Shown: positions 34,069-42,543 of the stretch, in pieces | Layout: each line of letters opens with the position of its first letter | Position numbering within the stretch: the first letter of the stretch is position 1 | DNA from: Sphingomonas sp. AOB5 | GTDB lineage: Bacteria; Pseudomonadota; Alphaproteobacteria; Sphingomonadales; Sphingomonadaceae | Direction: 5' to 3' | Assembly: GCF_029433115.1 (NCBI RefSeq) | Contig: NZ_JARNTV010000023.1 | Coordinates: 1-59,873, forward strand | DNA: 59,873 nt | The notes under the pieces: generated by a model | Seen by the model: the letters and a program-made list of their open reading frames with translations, nothing else | Database searches by the model: none | What the model was told of the DNA's origin: nothing | Program-made: the position numbers and the translations under genes

Positions 34069-35841
34069 ATGGTTTTGGACGTTACGGGATCGCCCGACAG
34101 CAATGTGGCCGTGCCGGTTACGCCGGCTCCGACGCCGACCGACGACACCCTGCCGCGCCGCTATGCCGACTTCGCCACCATGGGCGAGGCGCTGGACTAT
34201 GCTGCGCAGGGCGTTCGCGGGCTGAATTTCCACGATCCGCGCGGCACGCTGTCGCGCCCCTATCCGTTTTCGGAGCTGCGCGAGGATTCGCTGGCCCAGG
34301 CTCGCCGCCTGATCGCTTCGGGCGTAAAGCCTGAAGACCGCATCGCGCTGATCGCCGAGACCGGTGCCGAGTTCGCCTCGCTGTTCTTCGGCGTCATCTA
34401 TGCCGGCGCATGGCCGGTGCCGCTGCCGCTGCCGACCAGCTTCGGCGGCGCGCAGTCGTACATCGACCAGCTCTCGGTCCAGCTGAAGAGCTGCGATCCG
34501 TCGATGCTGATCTATCCGCCCGAAATCGCCACGATGTGCGCGGAGGCCGCGCGCCTGTGCGAAGTCGAGGGTATCGACTGGCACAGCTTCGGCGAGCGCG
34601 AGGCGCCCGCGACGGAACTGCCCAGCGCCAGCACCGACGACATCGCCTATCTGCAATATTCGAGCGGATCGACCCGCTTCCCGCACGGCGTGGCAATCAC
34701 GCACAAGGCGCTGCTGTCGAACCTCGCCGCCCATTCGATCGGCATGCATGTCGGCGATGGCGACCGCTGCGTCTCGTGGTTGCCCTGGTACCACGACATG
34801 GGCCTGGTCGGCTGCCTGCTCTCGATCGTCGCGAACCAGGTTTCGACCGATTATCTCAAGACCGAGGATTTCGCGCGCCGTCCGCTGGCGTGGCTCGATC
34901 TGATCAGCCGCAATCAGGGCACCACCCTCTCCTATTCGCCGACCTTCGGCTACGACATCTGCTCGCGCCGCATGTCGAGCCAGACCAAGGCTTCGGACCG
35001 GTTCGACCTGAGCCGCTGGCGCGTTGCAGGCAATGGCGCGGACATGATCCGTCCCGACGTGATGCAGCATTTCGTCGACGCCTTTGCCGATGCCGGATTC
35101 AAGGCCAGTGCCTTCCTGCCCAGCTATGGTCTGGCCGAAGCGACGCTGGCCGTGTCGATCATGCCCCCGGGCGAAGGCATCCGCGTCGAGCTGGTCGAGG
35201 AAACCCAGCTTTCGGGCGGCGACAAGCGTGCCGACCGGCCGCAGCGTTTCCGCGCCATCGTCAATTGCGGCAAAGCCGCGCTGGGCATGGAAATCCAGAT
35301 TCGCGAGGAGGACGGCACACCGCTTCCCGATCGCGCGATCGGCAAGGTCTGGTGCCGCGGCCCCAGCGTGATGGTCGGCTATTTCCGCGATCAGGCCTCG
35401 ACCGATGCCTGCCTCGTCGATGGCTGGCTCGACACCGGCGACATGGGTTATCTCAGCGACGGCTATATCTACGTCGTCGGCCGCGCCAAGGACATGATCA
35501 TCATCAACGGCAAGAACCACTGGCCCCAGGATATCGAATGGGCCGTGGAGCAGCTGCCGGGATTCAAGCAGGGCGACATCGCCGCCTTCGCGATCACCAC
35601 CCCGGGCGGCGAAGAGACCCCCGCAGTGCTGGTCCAGTGCCGCACCTCGGACGAGAAGGAGCGTCTGCGCCTGCGCGACGAGATCCGCGAGCGCGTCCGT
35701 TCGGTCACCGGCATGAACTGCGTCATCGAACTGGTCCCGCCGCGCACCCTGCCGCGCACCAGCTCGGGCAAGCTCAGCCGCGCCAAGGCGCGCAACCTGT
35801 ATCTGAACGGCGAGATCAAGCCTTACGCGCTGGCCGCATAA
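34069..35841 (+). CDS. Fatty acyl-AMP ligase (FAAL)
   Basis: A 590-residue ANL-superfamily adenylating enzyme of the FadD32/FAAL group, which activates fatty acids as acyl-AMP for transfer to an acyl carrier protein. The ATP loop is YSSGSTRFPHG at 197-207, with Arg-Phe and His replacing the usual Gly and Lys. Others are PSYGLAEATLAVS, the hinge GWLDTGDMGYLSDGYIYVVG, RAKDMIIINGKNHWPQDIEW and the C-terminal Lys568 in TSSGKLSR. FAALs lack CoA ligase activity because of an insertion after the ATP loop. No carrier protein or synthase gene is adjacent. A role in lipid or lipopeptide synthesis, perhaps sphingolipid, is inference. Confidence 0.9.
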   Translation: MVLDVTGSPDSNVAVPVTPAPTPTDDTLPRRYADFATMGEALDYAAQGVRGLNFHDPRGTLSRPYPFSELREDSLAQARRLIASGVKPEDRIALIAETGAEFASLFFGVIYAGAWPVPLPLPTSFGGAQSYIDQLSVQLKSCDPSMLIYPPEIATMCAEAARLCEVEGIDWHSFGEREAPATELPSASTDDIAYLQYSSGSTRFPHGVAITHKALLSNLAAHSIGMHVGDGDRCVSWLPWYHDMGLVGCLLSIVANQVSTDYLKTEDFARRPLAWLDLISRNQGTTLSYSPTFGYDICSRRMSSQTKASDRFDLSRWRVAGNGADMIRPDVMQHFVDAFADAGFKASAFLPSYGLAEATLAVSIMPPGEGIRVELVEETQLSGGDKRADRPQRFRAIVNCGKAALGMEIQIREEDGTPLPDRAIGKVWCRGPSVMVGYFRDQASTDACLVDGWLDTGDMGYLSDGYIYVVGRAKDMIIINGKNHWPQDIEWAVEQLPGFKQGDIAAFAITTPGGEETPAVLVQCRTSDEKERLRLRDEIRERVRSVTGMNCVIELVPPRTLPRTSSGKLSRAKARNLYLNGEIKPYALAA

Positions 35842-35868
35842 ACCGGCCCGCCATTCCGGCTTTCGAAG

Positions 35869-35897
35869 CGCCCCGGCCTCACCGCCGGGGCGTTTTT
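35869..35897 (+). terminator. Terminator after acyl-AMP ligase gene
   Basis: CGCCCCGGC-CTCACC-GCCGGGGCG then TTTTT: a 9-bp perfect stem with U tract, 27 nt after the stop. Confidence 0.93.
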
Positions 35898-35988
35898 CGT
35901 TCAAAATGGGTATTTATCCACATCAAATCGCCGCATCACGCCGCGGCCTCAACCACTCGCTAACCTGACCTCCGGTAAAACCCGGAGC

Positions 35989-38346
35989 GTGACCAGCCAG
36001 ACGACATCCCAATTCGCCCGGGCGCGCATCGATGCGCGCGCACTCCTTGGGCTCTACGATCCCGCGGATACGACCGATTGGGGTCCGATCCGTGCGGCGC
36101 AGATGAATGCCGGCAGCCAGCTGGCACTGTTCATGCTCGCCGCCAATCTGGTCGGCGCGGCGATGATCGTCACCATCCTGGGTCCGCTGGTCCCGCTGTG
36201 GCAGCTTGCGAGCTGGGGGGCGCTGGTTGGCGCCGTAGGCCTCGCCGTTGCCTTCCGCCGCCTTTCGGCGCGCAACCGGACCACCGTCAGCGCTACCCTG
36301 GGCGACGTGCGCGACAGCCTGCTCGACGGAATCGCGCTCGGCTCGGTCTGGTCGATCCCGCCGCTCGCCTTCGGTCATCTCGCCGATGCCAATGCCGCGC
36401 TCGGCCTGTGGATCGTCCTCTCGATCCTGATGACCGCCAGCGCGGTAGCGATGGCCGCGCTGCCGCTGGCCACCATCGCCTTCGTCACGCTGCTGGGCGG
36501 ATCGATCGCGGTGACCCTGTTCCTGATCGCCTCCCCTGCCCTTGCCGCGGCTTCGGTGCTGTTCACCGTGCTGCTGGCAATGACCACCTTCTCGCGCGGC
36601 AAGTCGCTGGTCGTGATCCGCGCCAACGAGATCGCCATCGCCGAGCGCGACGAGACCGTCAGCCTGTTGCTGCGCGAATCCGAGGATTCGGGCGCGGACT
36701 GGCTGTGGGAGATCGATGCGCAGCGCCGCGTGAACCGCGCCAACCCGCGCTTCGCCCTGTCGCTCGGCGCCGATCCCAAGACGATCAACGGCACGCCGTT
36801 CCTCCAGCTCGTCGCCGGCCCGACCTGGGAATCGGGCAATTTCGCCCCGAGCCTGCGCGAACTGGCCGAGAAGCTGAAGGCGCGCGAGGCGTTTCGCGAC
36901 ATATTGCTGCCGGTGCAGGTCGGCCTTGAAGAGCGCTGGTGGGAAATGTCGGCCACGCCGCGTTACGACGAGCGCGGAACCTTCATCGGCTTTCGCGGCG
37001 TCGGCTCCGACGTGACCGAGGCGCGCCAGTCGGCCGACAAGATCAACCGCATGGCGCGGTACGACACGCTGACCGGCCTGCCCAATCGCCTGCTGATCCA
37101 CGAAACGCTGGCCAACGCGATGGCCGCGGCGGAGAAATGGAGCAGCCGCTGCGCGTTCATGATGATCGATCTCGATCGCTTCAAGGCAGTCAACGACACG
37201 CTGGGCCATCCGGTCGGCGACCGGCTGCTTGGCCGCGTGTCCGAGCGGCTGAAGCATCTGATGAGCGAGAACGAGATGATCGGCCGCCTCGGCGGCGACG
37301 AGTTTGCGGTCGTCGTGCGCGATGCGACCGATACCGCGATGGTCGAGCGGCTGGCGCACACCATCATCGACAGCCTGTCGCTGCCCTATGAGGTGGATCA
37401 CCACACCCTCTATATCGGCGCGTCGATCGGCCTCGCCACCGGCCCGCGCGACGGTCGCACCGCCGAGACGCTGATCCGCTCGGCCGATCTGGCGCTGTAC
37501 CGTTCGAAGGATGCCGGCGGCGGCGTGTTCCATGCCTATGAGCCGCAGCTGCACATGGCCGCCGAGGAGCGCCGCGTCCTCGAGATCGCGCTGCGCAGCG
37601 CGGTCGAGAATGGCGAGATGCACCTCAACTATCAGCCGGTGGTGGATGCCGCGACCGGCACGTTGACCGGCTTCGAAGCGCTGCTGCGCTGGGTGCATCC
37701 CGAGTTCGGCAATGTCTCGCCTGCCAAGTTCGTGCCGCTGGCCGAGGATGCCCGCCTGATCGCCCCGATCGGCGAATGGGTGTTGCGCACCGCCGTGGCC
37801 GAAGCCGCGCGCTGGGACCTGCCGGTGCGTGTCGCGGTGAACGTCAGCCCCGAACAGCTGCACAGCCCGTCCTTCGTCGGCGTGGTCGCCCAGGCGCTCG
37901 CCCAGTCCGGCCTGCCGCCCGAGCGGCTCGAGCTGGAAGTGACCGAAGGCGTGTTCATGCGCGAAGGCACGGTGGCGATCCAGGTGCTGGAGAAGATCCT
38001 CGACCTCGGCATCCGCCTCAGCCTCGACGATTTCGGCACCGGCTATTCCTCGCTCGGCTATCTCAGCCGCACGCGCTTCTCGTCGATCAAGGTCGATCGC
38101 AGCTTCGTGCAGGGCGCGTCCAAGGGCGCGAAGGAAGCCATCGCGATCATCCGCGCCGTAGTCGCCCTTGCCAACAGCCTGGGCATGGCCACCACCGCCG
38201 AAGGCGTGGAGACCGAGGAAGAGCATCTGATGGTGCAGGAACTGGGCTGCACCAAGGTTCAGGGCTATTATTTCGGCCGCCCCCTGCCCGTCGACGAAGC
38301 CCGCGCGCTGACGATGCGGCGCGATGGCGCGAGCGCGGCTGCTTGA
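35989..38346 (+). CDS. Membrane-bound GGDEF-EAL cyclic-di-GMP enzyme
   Basis: A 785-residue protein from GTG 35989. An N-terminal membrane domain (about 42-200, five or six segments) is followed by a PAS-like sensor (about 225-345, WLWEIDAQRRVNRANPRFAL), a GGDEF domain (about 355-510) and an EAL domain (about 525-775). The cyclase motif GGDEF (435-439) is intact, but the upstream inhibitory site RxxD is replaced by SENE. The phosphodiesterase motif EAL (563-565), DDFGTGYSSLGYL and QGYYFGRP are intact. It may make or degrade c-di-GMP; the direction cannot be told. GGAG lies only one base before the GTG, so the start is uncertain (ATG near 36106 is an alternative). Confidence 0.92.
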   Translation: MTSQTTSQFARARIDARALLGLYDPADTTDWGPIRAAQMNAGSQLALFMLAANLVGAAMIVTILGPLVPLWQLASWGALVGAVGLAVAFRRLSARNRTTVSATLGDVRDSLLDGIALGSVWSIPPLAFGHLADANAALGLWIVLSILMTASAVAMAALPLATIAFVTLLGGSIAVTLFLIASPALAAASVLFTVLLAMTTFSRGKSLVVIRANEIAIAERDETVSLLLRESEDSGADWLWEIDAQRRVNRANPRFALSLGADPKTINGTPFLQLVAGPTWESGNFAPSLRELAEKLKAREAFRDILLPVQVGLEERWWEMSATPRYDERGTFIGFRGVGSDVTEARQSADKINRMARYDTLTGLPNRLLIHETLANAMAAAEKWSSRCAFMMIDLDRFKAVNDTLGHPVGDRLLGRVSERLKHLMSENEMIGRLGGDEFAVVVRDATDTAMVERLAHTIIDSLSLPYEVDHHTLYIGASIGLATGPRDGRTAETLIRSADLALYRSKDAGGGVFHAYEPQLHMAAEERRVLEIALRSAVENGEMHLNYQPVVDAATGTLTGFEALLRWVHPEFGNVSPAKFVPLAEDARLIAPIGEWVLRTAVAEAARWDLPVRVAVNVSPEQLHSPSFVGVVAQALAQSGLPPERLELEVTEGVFMREGTVAIQVLEKILDLGIRLSLDDFGTGYSSLGYLSRTRFSSIKVDRSFVQGASKGAKEAIAIIRAVVALANSLGMATTAEGVETEEEHLMVQELGCTKVQGYYFGRPLPVDEARALTMRRDGASAAA

Positions 38347-38400
38347 GCGAGACAGGCCCTTGCCCCGCCGGTTCCTCCCGGCTAAAGGCGGCGACCGCAC

Positions 38401-38477
38401 AGGGGCGTAGCTCAGCTGGTTAGAGCGTCGGTCTCCAAAACCGAAGGCCCTCGGTTCGAATCCGAGCGCCCCTGCCA
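38401..38477 (+). tRNA. tRNA-Trp (anticodon CCA)
   Basis: A 77-nt cloverleaf: acceptor arm AGGGGCG/CGCCCCT, D arm GCTC/GAGC, anticodon arm TCGGT-CTCCAAA-ACCGA with CCA, T arm CTCGG-TTCGAAT-CCGAG, discriminator G and encoded CCA end. tRNA-Trp commonly precedes secE in bacteria, as here with one gene in between. Confidence 0.97.
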
Positions 38478-38575
38478 TTTTCCTTCCCGCCATTTCCTTC
38501 GGGCGTCATCATCTCGACTTCGCATCATGCGAACGGCATAGACAGCCGCGTGATTTCTCACAGCCAGGGACCAGC

Positions 38576-39256
38576 ATGACCGCCACTGTATCGCGTCCGT
38601 CGTTCATCCAGCGCATGTACAACTGGACGATGGAGAAATCGGCGCATCCGCATGCGGAGTTCTGGCTGGCCCTGGTCTCGTTCGTCGAGGCGAGCTTCTT
38701 CCCCATTCCGCCGCACCCGCTGCTGGGCCTGATGTGCCTGGCGAACCCGAAACGGGCGGTGCGCTATGCTATCATCTGCACCCTCGCCTCGGTCGCGGGC
38801 GGCGCGTTCGGCTACAGCATCGGTTACTTCCTGTACGAGAGCCTGGGCATGTGGCTGCTCGGGGTGCTGGGGCTGACCAAGGCCTTCCCGCCCGCCGCCT
38901 GCTATCTGCGCGAGTTCGGGGTGGAGATCATCCTGATCAAGGGCGCGACGCCGATCCCGTTCAAGCTGCTGACGATCACCGCCGGCTTCATCCACATGAA
39001 CTTCGCGATGTTCATGCTGGCGAGCCTGGCCAGCCGCGCCTTCTCGTTCATGCTGGTCGGCATCCTGTTCCGGCTGTTCGGCGCGCCGATCAAGGCGTTC
39101 ATCGACAAATATCTGGTGTGGGTCGCAGGCGCGTTTGCCGTTGCGGTGATCGCCGGATTCCTCGCGATCGGCGCGCTTTCGGGCGACGGCGTGAAGAAGG
39201 AAGCCGACAAGTGCAGCGGCGCCACGCTGGAAAGCATCGGGCTGGACCGGAAGTAA
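38576..39256 (+). CDS. YqaA/VTT-family membrane protein
   Basis: A 226-residue membrane protein from ATG 38576 of the YqaA branch of the SNARE-associated/DedA (VTT) family. It starts with a short amphipathic stretch (FIQRMYNWTMEKSAHPHAEF), then has re-entrant and membrane segments with SFVEASFFPIPPHPLLGLMC. The family core follows: EIILIKGATPIPFKLLTITA and GFIHMNFAMFMLASLASRAF. Relatives affect membrane composition or lipid transport, but the exact role is unknown. It stands between tRNA-Trp and secE and ends with its own hairpin. Confidence 0.9.
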   Translation: MTATVSRPSFIQRMYNWTMEKSAHPHAEFWLALVSFVEASFFPIPPHPLLGLMCLANPKRAVRYAIICTLASVAGGAFGYSIGYFLYESLGMWLLGVLGLTKAFPPAACYLREFGVEIILIKGATPIPFKLLTITAGFIHMNFAMFMLASLASRAFSFMLVGILFRLFGAPIKAFIDKYLVWVAGAFAVAVIAGFLAIGALSGDGVKKEADKCSGATLESIGLDRK

Positions 39257-39257
39257 G

Positions 39258-39283
39258 CCGGGCGGCACGCCGCCCGGAGTTTT
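39258..39283 (+). terminator. Hairpin after the YqaA-like gene
   Basis: CCGGGCGG-CACG-CCGCCCGG followed by AGTTTT: an 8-bp stem directly after the stop codon with a short T tract. Confidence 0.7.
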
Positions 39284-39435
39284 CCGCGGGCAAACGCGCG
39301 CTTGCGCCCGGCCCCTTCAATCGCTAGATGCGAAGCCCTTCCGACATCGGCAGGGTCTGCACCGGTTCCTTCTCAGGACCGGGCAGCGGACCCATGTCCG
39401 GCTGGCGGGCGAATTTTAACATGTGAGCAAAGCAG

Positions 39436-39633
39436 ATGGCGAAGACCAGTCCCGTCGAATTCTTCCGTCAGGTGCAGGCCGAGACCAAGAAGGTCGCTTG
39501 GCCGACCCGCCGCGAGACGATCATGACCGGCGTCATGGTGATGATCATGACGACCCTGCTCGGCATCTTCTTCGTCGGCGTCGATACCTTCTTCGACGTC
39601 ATCGTCCGCTTCCTGCTCAGCCTCGCCAAGTAA
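39436..39633 (+). CDS. secE: Preprotein translocase subunit SecE
   Basis: A 65-residue single-span SecE that clamps the SecY channel. The family signature is EFFRQVQAETKKVAWPTRRE at 8-27, followed by one membrane segment (about 30-60, MTGVMVMIMTTLLGIFFVGV). It is followed 13 bp later by nusG, as in almost all bacteria. Short single-span SecE is normal for alphaproteobacteria. Confidence 0.97.
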   Translation: MAKTSPVEFFRQVQAETKKVAWPTRRETIMTGVMVMIMTTLLGIFFVGVDTFFDVIVRFLLSLAK

Positions 39634-39646
39634 GGACCGCACACGC

Positions 39647-40183
39647 ATGTCGCGCTGGTACATCATCCACGCCTATTCGGGTTTCGAGGGCAAGGTCCGC
39701 GATCAGATCCTCGCCGACGCCACGCGCATGGGCCTCGATCGTCTGGTCGAAGCCGTCGAGGTTCCGGTCGAGACGGTGACCGAAGTCCGCCGCGGCAAGA
39801 AGGTCCAGTCCGAGCGCAAATTCTTCCCGGGCTATGTGCTCGCGAAGCTCGAGATGAACGACGACGTCTATCACCTCGTGAAGAACACGCCGAAGGTCAC
39901 CGGCTTCCTCGGCAGCATGGGCAAGCCCCAGGCGATCAGCGAAGCCGAAGCTGCGCGCATCCTGAACACCAAGGAAGAAGCCGCCGCAGCGCCGAAGCAG
40001 CGCGTCAGCGTCGACTACGACATCGGCGACACGGTCAAGGTCACCTCGGGCAACTTCGCGACCTTCTCGGGCGTGGTCGAGGAACTCGACTTCGACAAGA
40101 GCCGCGTGAAGGTCTCGATCTCGATCTTCGGCCGCGCAACGCCGCTGGAGCTGGGCTTCGAGGACGTCGAGCGGGTCAAGTAA
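39647..40183 (+). CDS. nusG: Transcription antitermination factor NusG
   Basis: A 178-residue NusG, binding RNA polymerase and the ribosome or Rho. The NGN domain (about 1-120) begins MSRWYIIHAYSGFEGKVRDQ and includes RKFFPGYVLAKLEMNDDVYH. The C-terminal KOW domain is at about 125-178 (GDTVKVTSGNFATFSGVVEE). It is translated with secE and ends in a bidirectional-type terminator. The usual next genes, rplK and rplA, are 3.7 kb away. Confidence 0.98.
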   Translation: MSRWYIIHAYSGFEGKVRDQILADATRMGLDRLVEAVEVPVETVTEVRRGKKVQSERKFFPGYVLAKLEMNDDVYHLVKNTPKVTGFLGSMGKPQAISEAEAARILNTKEEAAAAPKQRVSVDYDIGDTVKVTSGNFATFSGVVEELDFDKSRVKVSISIFGRATPLELGFEDVERVK

Positions 40184-40206
40184 GCCCGTCGCCGATCGCG
40201 AACATG

Positions 40207-40240
40207 AAAAAGGCCGGGGCGGAAACGCTCCGGCCTTTTT
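40207..40240. terminator. Bidirectional terminator after nusG
   Basis: AAAAAGGCCGGGGCG-GAAA-CGCTCCGGCCTTTTT: a 15-bp stem with one G-T pair and a GAAA loop, with A and T tracts on both sides. It serves nusG on the plus strand and could serve the minus-strand gene ending at 40427. Confidence 0.93.
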
Positions 40241-40426
40241 CGTTTTGCCGCACGCATGTTGCGGCGCGGAACTTCACACTAGCTTCACACTGGTCCGCAT
40301 GTTTCGGCGGGAAATGGTCCCCGGAAAAGTTCCGCGGTTCAGGCAGGGATCGACACTGTCAAAGAGCGACTGCCCATCGATCCCAGCAGGGAAAATCCAA
40401 CATCTCAAGCCGGCTGCCCGGCTTTC

Positions 40427-41473
40427 TCAGCCCAGGCAGGCGCACGGCACATAGCCGCGCAGGACCCGGTTCGAGACGCCGCCGGTCGAGGTCGCGTAGT
40501 TGCCGCCGCCCATATGCTTCTCGGTGAATTCGTGGATGTGCGAGGTGCAGAATTCGGGGCCGCGGGCGAGCACCAGCACCTTGGTGGTGCGCTCGATCGG
40601 GATGCCGGTGATCTCGTTTCGCGTCACTTCCCAGTCGTTGCCGATAGCAATCGCCTTGACCGGGACGGTGCCGTTTTCGTGCCAGACCTGACGCGAGACC
40701 GACATGGTCCGTGCCTCGATCGCGGCATTTCCGGCAGCCCCTCTGCCGGGCAGGCACAGCAGCGGATTTGAGGGGCGGATCACGCCCGCAGGCACTGTCA
40801 GGTTGAAGCTGCCGCGCGCGACTGGATCGCCAGCAAGCGCACGCCCGTCATTGGCCGGACCAAGCGGGAATACTTCCATCGTCACCGGCCATATCCCCGG
40901 CCCGAGCAGCCCGGCGCCGGTGGCACGCGCGACGAACTCGAGCATGACCTCCGATCCCGGCACCGGCGCGCGGAAATCGGGGTTGAGCAGCTGGCCGCGC
41001 CATGTCGTCCAGGTGCGATGATCGCTGCCCCCGCCCCATGGCGCGAAGCTGGTCTCGATCACCTTGCCCTGCACGCTGAACCGCGCCTTGTAGAGCACGC
41101 CATCGGCATAGACGCCGCCGGCCGCGAGGCCGTTGCGGTTCGCCAGATGATTGACCGCCGAACGCTCCATGAAGACGCGGAAGAACATCGGCTGGCCGAG
41201 CACGAAATCGCGGCTGAGCGCGCCCTCGGTGATAGCGCCCAGCGACAGATCGGTGCGGGTGAAGACGATCTGGCCCTGATGCGCGGCGTGGAGTGGCCCG
41301 GTGATACCCTGATCGCTGGTCGATGCCTGCGGCGCGGCGCGAGGTGCCGGCGAGGGCCGCGTGTTGCGTATCCCGCCAGCGCGTCCCTCCGGGGTGGGCT
41401 GTGCCTGCGCTTCGGTGGCACCGGCTGCCAGCAATGCGATCAGCGAGAGTGAGGCGAGGGAGAGGTTGCGCAT
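40427..41473 (-). CDS. Exported protein of unknown function
   Basis: A 348-residue protein from ATG 41473 with a clear signal peptide (MRNLSLASLSLIALLAAGAT, then EAQAQP). After a Pro/Ala-rich linker it has beta-rich sequence with blocks LGAITEGALSRDFVLGQPMF, FRVFMERSAVNHLANRNG and WTTWRGQLLNPDFRAPVPGS. A C-terminal part has EFCTSHIHEFTEKHMGGGNY and ends CACLG. Three Cys near the C-terminus may form disulfides or bind metal with the His residues. No family was recognised. It lies near the tail-collar genes, on the same strand but separated from them by a plus-strand gene. Confidence 0.75.
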   Translation of the reverse strand: MRNLSLASLSLIALLAAGATEAQAQPTPEGRAGGIRNTRPSPAPRAAPQASTSDQGITGPLHAAHQGQIVFTRTDLSLGAITEGALSRDFVLGQPMFFRVFMERSAVNHLANRNGLAAGGVYADGVLYKARFSVQGKVIETSFAPWGGGSDHRTWTTWRGQLLNPDFRAPVPGSEVMLEFVARATGAGLLGPGIWPVTMEVFPLGPANDGRALAGDPVARGSFNLTVPAGVIRPSNPLLCLPGRGAAGNAAIEARTMSVSRQVWHENGTVPVKAIAIGNDWEVTRNEITGIPIERTTKVLVLARGPEFCTSHIHEFTEKHMGGGNYATSTGGVSNRVLRGYVPCACLG

Positions 41474-41608
41474 GATGATCCTCCGGGGACGTAAGGCATG
41501 CGCGACAAGATCATTGGACGGCTCTGCCGGGCCATCCCCCCATCTGGCGGGGATGGCATGGGGCGATGTTTGTGGTGATCGGCAGGCTTGGCAGGAGCCT
41601 GGCCGCCC

Positions 41609-41977
41609 GTGATCAACTTCTATTCCTTTCATGGCGACCCCCAGCGCAAGACAGCGGCACTCATCGCTGTACGCGTCTGGTTACAGGAAAGCGGGGGCAC
41701 TATCTCGATCATCCGCGCGCTTGCCGCTGGATCGGACGATCTGGCCGCGGCGCATCGTGCGAGCGGATTTCCGGCACCGCTGCTGCTGCTTTGCGAAACG
41801 CTGTGCCAGCGATTGCCGGAAGCCGAAGCGGTAGCGTTCGTAACCGGCGTGCTGGAAGATGCCGCCTGCGAAGCCGACTTGTCCGGCGTGGCCGACCAGT
41901 TCGTCGCCGATCTCGATCCGGCGCAGCCCGGTCAGCACCATGCGGACAGGTTGCGGGCGATCGTGCGAGCGGCCTGA
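41609..41977 (+). CDS. 122-aa hypothetical protein next to tail-collar genes
   Basis: The frame opens at TTG 41588 or GTG 41609; I prefer GTG 41609 (VINFYSFHGDPQRKTAALIA), giving 122 residues. The protein is mostly helical and acidic (LPEAEAVAFVTGVLEDAACE), soluble, with no signal peptide. It converges on the third tail-collar gene, with stops only 6 nt apart. I do not recognise a family. The stable codon bias and convergent fit suggest a real gene. Confidence 0.55.
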   Translation: MINFYSFHGDPQRKTAALIAVRVWLQESGGTISIIRALAAGSDDLAAAHRASGFPAPLLLLCETLCQRLPEAEAVAFVTGVLEDAACEADLSGVADQFVADLDPAQPGQHHADRLRAIVRAA

Positions 41978-41983
41978 ACCGGG

Positions 41984-42532
41984 TCAGCCCACCGGGTAGA
42001 CGCCCCTCCAGCAGATCGAAAAGAACAGCGACAGGAAAGGCTGGCGGTTCTCGTGCGGATCGCTGCCACCCGGGCACAGCCCGACCGTCGCCGGGGCCAG
42101 GGTCGAGGTGAACTCGATCGGCGGTCGCAGATAGGCCTTGGTCAGCGTGCCGTTGGGCAAGGCATAGGTGGTCAGCATGTCCGCTTCCTGCGGCGTGCTG
42201 TGGGCGATGCCGCCATTGGTGCGCGCGCGGGCGAACACGGTATGATCGTGCGCCGCGACCTGATCCGCGGTGAGCGTCACGGTGTTTGCGCCGAACGACT
42301 GGCCCAGCGGATAGGGGATCGCGCTTTCCTCGTTCACCCCCTGCCCGATCGGAATCGTGCCGTTGAAATTGGGCACGTTGAACACCCGCTTGCCGTCGCC
42401 GCCGAAGCGGAAGCCCAGCACGTTCGCGAGCGAGGGATACTGGCTGACCGGATAGCGCGAGCCATCGCAGGGCAACCAGCCGACCGGTGCGAAATTGGGG
42501 GCAAAGACCTGGATTTCACCGATAAATGGCAT
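41984..42532 (-). CDS. Tail-collar domain protein (third of three)
   Basis: A 182-residue protein of the microcystin-dependent-protein/phage tail-collar family. It starts MPFIGEIQVFAPNFAPVGWL, then PCDGSRYPVSQYPSLANVLG and FRFGGDGKRVFNVPNFNGTI, the collar signature in which each family member has GW.PCDG, PxSQ and GGDG..F.LPD. A His-rich turn (AAHDHTV) follows. The C-terminus differs from its two neighbours (CPGGSDPHENRQPFLSLFFS). No signal peptide is present. It is the last of three tandem paralogues on this strand. Confidence 0.9.
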   Translation of the reverse strand: MPFIGEIQVFAPNFAPVGWLPCDGSRYPVSQYPSLANVLGFRFGGDGKRVFNVPNFNGTIPIGQGVNEESAIPYPLGQSFGANTVTLTADQVAAHDHTVFARARTNGGIAHSTPQEADMLTTYALPNGTLTKAYLRPPIEFTSTLAPATVGLCPGGSDPHENRQPFLSLFFSICWRGVYPVG

Positions 42533-42543
42533 GCGAGCCTCCC

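Noticed and set aside
35923..38493. 856-aa open frame opposite the GGDEF-EAL gene
   Set aside because: It crosses tRNA-Trp and mirrors conserved c-di-GMP motifs; composition is typical of an antisense frame in GC-rich DNA.
41532..41556. Hairpin CCATCCCC/GGGGATGG upstream of the exported 348-aa gene as a terminator
   Set aside because: It has no T tract, and lies upstream of the minus-strand gene rather than after a stop codon.
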